Assembly: GCA_049999725.1 (NCBI GenBank)
Contig: JBNGIS010020190.1
Span: 1-23,595, forward strand
DNA length: 23,595 nt
Reading direction: 5' to 3'
DNA from: Haplomitrium mnioides
Taxonomy: Eukaryota; Marchantiophyta; Haplomitriopsida; Calobryales
Positions 9,596 to 17,110 of this stretch are shown piece after piece. Within the stretch, counting starts at the first letter, position 1. Every line of letters starts with the position of its first letter. The notes below the pieces were generated by a model. It searched no databases, had not been told where the DNA came from, and saw nothing but the letters and a program-made list of their open reading frames with translations. The position numbers and the translations under genes were made by a program.

Positions 9596-9996
9596 TAGCG
9601 CTGCTCTAAGGGAGTTCCGAGAAGGAGTATGCAATCGCAGCAATTGGCCGATAGAAATGTTGACTTTTTGTTGTGCCACGTGCTCAAATACATTGTACAC
9701 TAGTACTTGTTGTAATGCGGGTGGGAAGGCCTTGCACTTATGGCGCCTCACCAGAATTCCTCGAGTGGGCCTCTTGTTAAAAGTTTTCTTCATGGTGATT
9801 GGAGAATTATGAGCTTGTTCGGAACTCACAGAAGTAGAGACAGGTGCTCGTTGTTCTGCAAGTTTATATGGAGCTTCCGCACCATCTTCAACCAATGGCA
9901 AGTCCGGAGAGAATCGTAGGAGTGGTGCCCTTGCTGGTGGTCCAGCCAAAGGAGGGGGTGCTGGTTCCACGGGCACATCAATCCATACTCTTGTAG
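9581..9996 (-). pseudogene. Element 1 gag-pro linker remnant
   Basis: The open frame reads a proline/alanine-rich stretch (PVEPAPPPLAGPPARAPLL), a basic stretch (MKKTFNKRPTRGILVRRHK) and then VNISIGQLLRLHTPSRNSLR. The last part resembles the helix preceding the protease in plant gypsy polyproteins. It ends in a TAG and is out of frame with the protease, so an indel lies near 9590-9600. The first part of the long open frame (above 9997) is filler plus satellite and does not belong to it. Gag proper and any zinc knuckle are absent. Domain assignment is by position and resemblance. Confidence 0.6.
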
Positions 9997-10053
9997 GAGG
10001 AGAAGGGATTGGAGTCTGAGTATACATAGACAAAATTACTTTCCATACTCTTG
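9997..10053. other. Filler DNA at the broken 5' end of element 1
   Basis: Two short local copies lie end to end here. Bases 9997-10040 repeat 8972-9015, and 10042-10053 (TCCATACTCTTG) repeat 9982-9993. The satellite resumes immediately, sharing TTG with the last copy. This is the pattern of template-switching end joining and explains the loss of the element's 5' part. Confidence 0.8.
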
Positions 10054-12203
10054 CAAACCAAATGTTACTAGAAAGTCCAAAAGCTAATGCAAATGTTTGA
10101 AAGTTGCAAACCAAATTTGCTTGAAAGTCCACAAGCTAACACAAATGTTTCAAAGTTGCAAACAAAATGTTACCAGAAAGTCTACAAGCCAATATAAATG
10201 TTTGAAAGTTGCTAACTAAATGTTACTAACAATCTACAAGCTAATAAAAATGTTTGAATGTTCGAAACAAAATGATGCAAGAAAGTCTAAAAACCAATAC
10301 AAATGTTTGGAAGTTGCAAATCAAATGTTGCTGGAAAGTCCATAGGCTAGTACAAATGTTTAAAAGTTGCAAACCAAATGTCACAAGAAAGTCTTAAAGC
10401 TAACAAAAATGTTCGAAAGTTGCAATCCAAACGCTACTTCAAAGTCTAAAAGCAAATCAAAATGATTGCAAGTTGCAAACCAAATGTTGCTAGAAAGTCT
10501 ACAAGCTAATACAAATGTTTGAAAGTTGCAAACAAAATGTTGCTGGAAAGTCCACAAGCTAACACAAATGTTTCAAAGTTGCAAACAAAATATTATGAGA
10601 AAGTCTACAAGCCAATATAAATGTTTGAAAGTTGCTAACTAAATGTTACTACACAATCTACAAGCTAATAAAAATGTTTGAATATTGGAAGCAAAATGAT
10701 GCAAGAAAGTCTAAAAGCCAATACAAATGTTTGGAAGTTGCAAACCAAATGTTGCTAGAAAGTCTACAAGCTAGTACAAATGTTTAAGAGTTGCAAACCA
10801 AATGTTGCGAGAAAGTCTTAAAGCTAACACAAATGTTTGAAAGCTGCAATCCAAATGCTACTTGAAAGTCTAAAAGCAAATAAAATTTATTGCAAGTTGC
10901 AAACCAAATGTTGCTAAAAAGTCTACAAGCTAATACAAATGTTTGAAAGTTGCAAACCAAATGTTGCTGGAAAGTCTACAAGCTAACACAATTATTTCAA
11001 AGTTGTAAACAAATGCTACTAGAAAGTCTACAAGCTAATATAAATGTTTGAAAGTTGCTAACTAAATGTTGTTATACTATCTACAAGCTAATAAAAATGT
11101 TTGAAAGTTGCAAGAAAAATGTTGCTAGAAAGTCTAAAAGCCAACACAAATGTTTGAAAGTTGCAAACCAAATGTTGCTAGAAAGTCTACAAGCTAATAC
11201 AAATGTTTGAAAGTTGGGAATCAAATGCTACAAGAAAGTCAAAAAACTAACACCAATGTTTGAAAGTTGCAAACCAAATGCTACTAGAAAGTTTATAAGC
11301 TAATACAAATGTTTCAAAGTTGCAAACCTAATGTTGCTAGAAAGTCTACGAGCTAATGCAAATGCTTGAAAGTTGCAAACCAAATGTTGCTCGAATGTCT
11401 ACAAGCTAATACNNNNNNNNNNTAGAAAGTCTAAAAGCTAATACAAATGTTTCCAAGTTGCAAACCGAATGTTGCTAGAAAGTCTACGAGCTAATGCAAA
11501 TGTTTGAAAGTTGCAAACCAAATGTTGCTAGAATGTCTACAAGCTAATACAAATGTTTGAAAGTTGCAAACCAAATGCTACTAGAAAGTCCATAAGCTAA
11601 AGCAAATGTTTGAAAGTTGCAAACTAAATGCTACTAGAAAGTCTACAAGGGAATAAAAATGTTTGAAACTTGCAAACCAATTGCCACGAGTAAGTCTACA
11701 ATTTAATACAAATGCTTGAAAATTGCAAACCCAATGTTAATAGAAAGTCTACAAGCGAATACAAATAATTGAAAGTTGAAAATCAAAGGTAACTGGAAAG
11801 TCTAAAAGTCAATACAAATAATTAAAAGTTGCAAACCAAATGTTGCTAGAAAGTCTACAAGCTAATACAAATGTTTGAAAGCTCCAATCCAAATGTTGTA
11901 AGAAAGTCTACAAGCCAATACAAATGTTTGAACGTTGCAAACCAAATGTGACTAGAAAGTCTAAAAGCCAATACAAATGTTTGAAAGTTGCAAACCAAAT
12001 GTTACTAGAAAGTCTACAAGCTAATACAAATGTTTGAAAGTCGCAAACCAAATGTTGCTAGAAAGTCTACAAGTTAAAGCAAATGTTTGAAAGTTGCAAA
12101 CCAAATGCTACTAGAAAGTCTACAAGCGAATACAAATGTTGCTAGAAAGTCTACAAGCTAATTCCAATGTTTCGAAGTTGCAAAGCAAGTGTTGCTAGAA
12201 TGT
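10051..12203. repeat. AT-rich satellite with ~423-bp higher-order repeat (middle block)
   Basis: Same ~53-bp monomer as the left block. Variant monomers recur at a fixed long spacing: GCTAACTAAA at 10211, 10634 and 11057 (423 bp each time), and CAATCCAAA at 10423 and 10847 (424 bp). So at least two and a half copies of an eight-monomer unit are present before the array becomes more homogeneous toward 11100-12200. A 10-N gap lies at 11413-11422. The block ends in the truncated 5' LTR of element 2. Confidence 0.95.
11413..11422. other. Assembly gap, 10 N
   Basis: Ten N inside satellite sequence; the flanking monomers do not obviously line up across it. The size differs from the 100-N gap, suggesting a different gap-joining step. 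Confidence 0.95.
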
Positions 12204-12583
12204 TTGCTAGGCAGGCCAGTGAGAATCCGTGGGCCTAAGGAGGATGCGGGGATCGGAGCCTGGGGAGAAGGAATAGAGCAGCCACCCATGGCGAGGCGAT
12301 CGCAGGAGGAAGAAGAAGGGATCAACAACAAGGAAGCCCGAAGGCACTCCGAAGAAAGGCAGATCGCGGGGGTTCTGCAGCGGCCACTAATCGAGAAGCA
12401 AGCATTAGGAGCTGACAGAAGGAGGTGATATTGTCATGAGGGCAAGCAAGGCCATGGAAGAGGGACGCCTCGATCCCGCAAGTAAGAGCGAGCCCTACAG
12501 AGGCCGATCGAACGCTCCATTCAAGTCGGTAAGTCCTGGCGGAAGAGTGGAGTCCCCGAAAGGTTCCGCGAGATTCCACAGAA

Positions 12584-13788
12584 ACGTGGCATCTCCAGAG
12601 CCCTTTGCGGGATTCCACGGACGACGTGGCGGCACCAAGAGGCCCGCGGATCTGCGGACAGGCACCTCCCTAAGTGGGGAGCCCACTTAACCTGGTTCCA
12701 ATTCGTCTTACGACGTGAGGGAGCCCAGTTAGGAGGGATCCACCAGGAACCAAACAGGGGAGCAAGGAGGAGGGCCCGAAACAGCAACTTATCGCGGGTC
12801 TGGCCGAAGGAAATCGGGAGAGTGCCGGAAGGGCGATCTATCGAAGATCCGAGAGGAAGAAGAGCGCGGAAGCGGAAGGGGCGACCTAGCGCAGATTCGC
12901 CAAGAGGAAACACAAAGGAGAGCCGAAAGGGGGACTGATCACCGATCTGATCGAATAAGAGCGAGTGAAGACAAAAAGATGACTTGTCGGCAAACCGATT
13001 CGAACGACGCGCATCAGTGGCAAAGCGGTGACCCATCGCAAACCGTCCAACAAGAAGAAAGCTGAGTCAGAGGGGCTATATGGCGCCTATCCGGTGGGGG
13101 GAAACGAAGGGCACAGCGAAAGCACGATATAGCGGCGAATCGGCGAGCGAGATGAGAGCGGCTGGAAAACAAAGCTAACGTCGGTGCGACCGACGGAGGA
13201 GCTAGCGGCGCCGAAAGGGTGACTCTTTGCTGCTTTGGCAACTAGGAGGGTGAAAGTTCGACAGGGTGCGGCAGATGTCCAAAAGTTCGAAAGGGCGAAC
13301 GGTCCAAAAGGGCCTAGTAGTTCTTATAACGAGCTTACGGAAGTGTTCAAGAAGATAACCTCGGGCGCGCACAGAGTTCTTACTTCGAAAGTACGACGAA
13401 ACGACGACATTGGCACCATTCTTATTCGACGAGTTGGGTAAGTCCACAGGTTCTCTTCAGATGACATGGCGAGTGCAGAGAGTCCGCGGAAGGCTTCGGA
13501 AACGTGGCACGCTGAGGAGCCTTGTGGTGTTTCCGAAGGTCAACTTTGGAAGAAGGGTCCGCACGACGGTCCGCCTACCCCTTTGCGGGGCGGCGTTGGA
13601 CGACGGCATGCGGAGGACGTGGCGACTCCAGGGACCCCGAGGCAATTCACGAGACATGCGGCACTAGGAGAAGAGTTCGCCTAACCTCATGCAACATGCA
13701 GGTCAACTACGGAAGGGGAGGTCAGCGCGACGGTTGGCCTACCCCCTTGCGGGGCGGCATCGGACGACGGTGCAGCGGACGACGTGGC
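12584..13788 (+). promoter_or_regulatory. Cluster of five ACGTGGC motifs in the 5' LTR
   Basis: ACGTGGC occurs at 12584, 12624, 13502, 13617 and 13782. It matches the ABRE/G-box-like core bound by plant bZIP factors. In the 3' LTR it is intact at 20148, 20186, 20301 and 20466, while the counterparts of 12584 and 12624 are mutated. A regulatory role is inference: GC-rich DNA and the internal duplication raise the chance of such words. Confidence 0.35.
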
Positions 13789-13862
13789 GCGAGGAGAAGA
13801 ATAGAGAATCTACGAGAGGATCTAAGGAGATTCCTTGGAGTCAGTTCCGTGAGGCACTGCGG
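13537..13862 (+). repeat. Internal tandem duplication (~163 bp unit) in the 5' LTR
   Basis: AGGTCAACTTTGGAAG at 13537 is echoed by AGGTCAACTACGGAAG at 13700. Both copies then run through a CCTACCCC-TTGCGGGGCGGC block and on to GACGTGGCG. The same pair is present in the 3' LTR (about 20220 and 20385), so the duplication predates this insertion. The outer limit of the second copy is approximate. Confidence 0.75.
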
Positions 13863-14192
13863 AACTCTGTTCTTCGGACCTACTTCTGCAGGAATCTACG
13901 GAATCTCATCCCGCAAGATTCCTCGGAGCTCCTCGTTCAAGTTATCGTTGTCTTTGGCTTTTCCTCGCCCAACTGCAGGACACGCAGCGCCTTCTCCCAT
14001 CCCATGGTAACGAGATCACCGAACAGTGAAGCCACTCGTCGTCGTCCTCTATTCCGAGCTAACGGCAATAACGACTATTCATCGGATCGAGCGTCCGGGG
14101 CAGCGCGCAAGAGGAGTATACATTGTTTGCTTTCAAATTCTTTCGGGTTGATGTACAGGCAATTGTTGGAGATATAGCGATGCGAGGCACGA

Positions 14193-14705
14193 GAATCGCG
14201 CATGGTAAGGTAGGGTGATTATTCAGTGAAAGCTACGTGAAGTAGAGGTATTCGCTCAAGGGGAACCGGGGGATTTAGAGGAGGACTATGGGGAGACCCA
14301 GGTGACCTCATCCTTGCAGGCGGACCAAGGCGGAGGGTTATTGATACGATAGCTGGAAGGAATTTTTGGTCGGCTAAGAACTAAGGAGAGGCTGCCGGGT
14401 AGGGAGCTTGGAGTCGTCTTGGCGTTTCACGGGCAATTGCGAGGCGCGACAACGATAGCAAGAAAGGGGAATCGCGCATGGTAAGGCATAGCGATAATTC
14501 AGTGAAGGCTACGTGAAGCAGGGGTACTCGCTCAAGGGGAACCGAGGGATTTAGAGGAGGACTAGGGGGAGACCCAAGTGACCTCATCCTTGTAGGCGGA
14601 CCAAAGCGGAGGGTTACTGATACGATAGCTGGAAGGAGTTTTTGGTCGGCTGAGAACTAAAGAGAGGCTGCCAAGTGAGGAGCTTGGAGTGTCTCGGCAT
14701 TCCCT
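14193..14705 (+). repeat. Internal tandem duplication (276 bp unit) in the 5' LTR
   Basis: GAATCGCGCATGGTAAGG starts at 14193 and again at 14469. Both copies continue through CTCAAGGGGAACCG, GATTTAGAGGAGGACT, GTGACCTCATCCTTG and GATACGATAGCTGGAAGGA. The second copy loses similarity after about 14705. The 3' LTR has the same arrangement with the same 276-bp period. Confidence 0.92.
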
Positions 14706-14723
14706 TGTGCAAGTGCATCAGCC

Positions 14724-14746
14724 CAGAGTGTTCGGAGAACACTCTG
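14724..14746. promoter_or_regulatory. Perfect 10-bp palindrome in the 5' LTR
   Basis: CAGAGTGTTC-GGA-GAACACTCTG has ten-base arms around a three-base centre. It can fold as an RNA hairpin or act as a dyad protein site. The identical sequence is kept in the 3' LTR at 21408-21430. Confidence 0.75.
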
Positions 14747-15192
14747 GTGTGTTATTCTTCAAGTGGAGCTGAAAGGGGGCGGGGGAGAGCTGTGCGAGTG
14801 CCGGTGCACTGTGCGTAGTAAGACCCGTCGAGGCTCGAGGGTGGAGTGGGCTACCTGCAGCTGGTAAAGCTGTCTTCCAGAGGTGGAAGTCAAAGAAACT
14901 CTCTTCCTAGCCTGAGGAAGTAAAAGTAGGGCTTCTCGCGAGGGAAGTTAAAAAACTATCTAGAGAGGAGGGTGTGTGGGTTGTTGGGCTGCAGTTGTAA
15001 GGCAGCGTGACTCATAAGGGAAGTATTATTAGATAGAAATCCAGAGGGCCTTCAAGGACTCTGTTTTCTCTTGCACATAGTATACAAATGTGTTTGTTCA
15101 TATCTGTGTAGTTAGTTTTCCTTTCTGCATTGTCTTGTAGAGTTGTGTTAGCTTAGGAGGCACAGATCAGTTGAGCAGACCCTGGGAACACG

Positions 15193-15206
15193 CTTGAAGG
15201 GGGAGT
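15193..15206 (+). other. PPT-like word inside the 5' LTR
   Basis: CTTGAAGGGGGAGT is identical to the core of the element's real polypurine tract at 18650-18663. The 3' LTR holds the same word at 21869-21882, where 18 bases match the real tract. Confidence 0.7.
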
Positions 15207-15443
15207 CCAATCCCTTGACACAAGTCTGGCATCCTGGGGGTAAATGCTCTATGGTCTGGTTCTGTTGTATAGATTAGGACTTAGTACACATTAGGATAGT
15301 TAGGATATTTGTTTCAGCTCTATGACTCCCCTGAGAGGGGGAGTCCAGCCTTTTGTAGTGTTCAGTTGTGCAAGTCACCATCACCATTCTGCCCAACCAC
15401 AAATAAGGTGGCAGGACCTAAGCCTAAGTCATTGGGTCTTAGG

Positions 15444-15449
15444 AATAAA
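15444..15449 (+). promoter_or_regulatory. Candidate poly(A) signal AATAAA, 5' LTR
   Basis: AATAAA lies about 260 bp before the LTR end and is conserved in the 3' LTR at 22113-22118. Placement toward the LTR end suits an R-region signal. The hexamer alone is weak evidence in plants. Confidence 0.4.
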
Positions 15450-15705
15450 GAGGAAGAATCACACAAATCATAGATGGGTGTAAATGGATGTGGACCTGAG
15501 AGTGGTTGAATGTCTGACTTGAGTGTGAGAAGAAGAAGAGTGAGAAAAGCATACCATGCGTGTAAGGAGAGGAAGAGTCCTTAAGGTCTGAAAGTGGTAA
15601 CTGGCAAGGGGCCATCTCAGAAAAGAACTTGAAAGCTCGAAACCCGTCCTCCCCTAGCTCAAAACATGGCTTGAAAAGGTTAAGGCCCGAAACAGGGGAG
15701 TGACA

Positions 15706-15862
15706 TAAATTTTTTGCACTAGAAAGAGGGCCAAGGGTTTGAAAAAACCTGAGACCAACCCGAACCAAAGAGACCACTGTGTGCACAAGAGACTCAAGTC
15801 AGTCGGTGAGAAGGTTCCTTCCGAGAAACTAAGCAACTGGGGGTTGAGGATGTTGAGGAAGA
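15706..15862 (+). other. Element 2 leader, no recognisable primer-binding site
   Basis: Immediately after the LTR terminus the sequence reads TAAATTTTTTGCACTAG. Most LTR retrotransposons have a tRNA-complementary site beginning TGG here; none is seen within the first tens of bases. Either it has mutated, been deleted, or priming differs. The rest of the leader is purine-rich and non-coding. Confidence 0.5.
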
Positions 15863-16737
15863 GTGGTGGAAGGAAGGAACCCTTGGGTGAAAGTGGTAGT
15901 GGCCAGTGGAGGGATGGCCAACCAGGTGGCACCTTTTGGGCTTCGAGGAAGGTTCAAATACAGGTCCTTCAAGGGACGCCCGAAGGATGACCCAGATGCA
16001 TGGCTAGATGACCTTGAGAACACTGCAGCAGCAAATGGGGAAGCCCATGTCAAGATTGGAATCCTGCCAACAGTGCTAAAGGGAGAGGCCCAGCCTTGGT
16101 ACAAAGACCTGCCAGACAATGTCAAGAGGGATTGGCATGCATTCAAGGCGGCCTTCACAGCGGAGTTCCGGGGAATTGGTGAAGAAACTGAGGCGCTGAT
16201 CAAGATGGGTCAGCTCAAGATGAAGAAGAGGAAGTCTGTGAGAAGGTTTCTCCAATGGTTCAAGAAGGTGGCAAGGAAGCTGAACCCTCCAACCATAGAC
16301 AGAATGCTCACAGCGTGGTTCCTGGCAACGCTCCCCAGAGGAATTGAGACTTGGGTGCGCCAAACGGATCCACAGACTCTCGATGAGGCAGTCAATGCAA
16401 CCAGATCCCATGTGAAGGCTGCTACCACTAGTTCCCGGAGGAAGGCAAGGTCCAAGTACGACTCTGACGATTCTTCGGACACATCAGACAGTGATGAGGA
16501 GACGGATCAAAGTTTCGAGTCCTCCTCGGAAAGCGAAATGAGTCGAGCAGCAGCAGCTCAAAGGAGGATCGGTCATCCAAGAAGAAGAAGAAGAAGAAGA
16601 AGAAGAAGGACCTGAAGAAGAAGAAGCAGGTGAAGGAGGTGCATCATCGCAAGGGGGCCAGCAAGGGGAGGTACAAGAAAAATGAACCCGAACCCGAGGC
16701 TAGTAGGAAGCCAGGGGGAGGGATCGAATTGATGAGC
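15863..16737 (+). pseudogene. Element 2 gag: capsid-like domain and basic tail (degenerate)
   Basis: Gag packages element RNA in the virus-like particle. The 250-codon frame 15863-16615 contains PDAWLDDLENTAAANG (~44-59), LKGEAQPWYKDLP (~72-84), WHAFKAAFTAEF (~91-102) and a helix SVRRFLQWFKKVARKL (~125-140). These match the Retrotrans_gag (PF03732-type) pattern. An in-frame Met at 15914 is a more likely start than 15863. An Asp/Ser-rich acidic stretch follows (~190-226). A frameshift near 16535 moves the true reading into a frame giving a Ser run, KEDRSSK and a long lysine run across (AAG)10; the last codons of the first frame (the arginine run) are out of register. That second frame stops at 16735-16737. 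Confidence 0.88.
16579..16608 (+). repeat. (AAG)10 microsatellite in gag
   Basis: Ten AAG triplets encode polylysine in the inferred gag frame, followed by GACCTG and a second short AAG run. Being in triplets it does not itself shift the frame, but it may vary in length. Confidence 0.92.
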
Positions 16738-17110
16738 TGAGCGCCAAGTTGGAGGCGATGAACATCCTCCTAGCAGGGATCAAGCCGGAGGGACGACCTC
16801 TGCCGAACCGGAGAGTTGGAGTCTGGTGTGTCCGATGCAAGCAACACGGACATTCCCCCCAGGAATGTCCGAACGACACCAATGTTGTGTAGTATGTAAG
16901 GGAGGAAGCACCAGAGTACGTGAGAGAAGAGGTGGAGTATGTCCTGGAGGAGGCCCTAGACATAGTGTATCAAATCAACGGGGGACCTCGGACAATTCTG
17001 AGCAGGCCTGCAGGAGGGAATGCAGGGCCTATGAATCAGTGAGCTGCTACTCGGCCACCCAAGACCACAATCATGGTGTGTTGGAATTGTGGCCAATCCG
17101 CACATTTCAG
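16722..17110 (+). pseudogene. Element 2 nucleocapsid region: zinc knuckles 1 and 2 (degenerate)
   Basis: The frame entered after GGGGGAGGG reads RIDELSAKLEAMNILLAGI (a short coiled-coil-like helix), then CVRCKQHGHSPQEC at 16827 on, a perfect CX2CX4HX4C zinc knuckle that binds RNA. TAG (16890-16892) and TGA (17040-17042) interrupt it. It then reads CWNCGQSAHFSK from 17079, a second knuckle whose last cysteine is displaced by a one-base shift near 17110. An acidic YVREEAPEYVREEVEYVLEE stretch lies between the knuckles. It links gag to the protease. Confidence 0.85.

Larger units (their letters stand above)
1639..10053 (-). mobile_element. Element 1: degenerate Ty3/gypsy LTR retrotransposon, 5'-truncated
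   Basis: Read on the minus strand, the order is gag-pro linker remnant, protease, reverse transcriptase, RNase H, integrase, purine tract, 3' LTR. RT-RH-IN order defines Ty3/gypsy (Metaviridae-type) elements. The coding part (about 9990 down to 6114) is broken by at least five frameshifts and several stops. No gag, primer-binding site or 5' LTR is present: at about 10050 the sequence passes directly into satellite. The downstream LTR edge is clean, starting TGTTAG at 1639 right after the satellite string GTTGTTAT. That same satellite string continues as ACTATC in an undisturbed copy near 11070, so the insertion point within the monomer is recognisable. No target-site duplication can be checked because the other end is lost. 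Confidence 0.9.
12213..15705 (+). repeat. 5' LTR of element 2, missing its first ~232 bp
   Basis: Homology with the 3' copy begins at AGGCCAG (12213, matching 18898) and ends at TGACA (15705, matching 22374). The 3' LTR has 232 bp more at its start, so this copy was cut back where it meets the satellite. In the first ~250 bp about 20 mismatches are visible, mostly transitions, i.e. roughly 8-9%. The LTR is GC-rich in its first 2 kb and contains two internal tandem duplications, a perfect palindrome, a PPT-like word and an AATAAA. Many short open frames cross it on both strands, none with a recognisable domain. Confidence 0.93.

Noticed and set aside
6114-9996. Endogenous pararetrovirus (caulimovirid)
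   Set aside because: An integrase with H2C2 and DD residues follows RNase H, and LTR-like structure is present. This is Ty3/gypsy, not a pararetrovirus.
12189-14177. Many open frames of 60-170 codons on both strands of the 5' LTR
   Set aside because: GC-rich sequence has few stops; frames are not preserved between the two LTRs and show no domain.
14724-14746. Heat-shock element reading of the palindrome
   Set aside because: TTC and GAA are separated by three bases (TTC-GGA-GAA), not the two of a standard heat-shock element.
15439-15786. 115-codon minus-strand frame, with a counterpart at 22108-22452
   Set aside because: It is present twice only because it lies in the duplicated LTR; no domain, and it crosses the LTR boundary with different ends.
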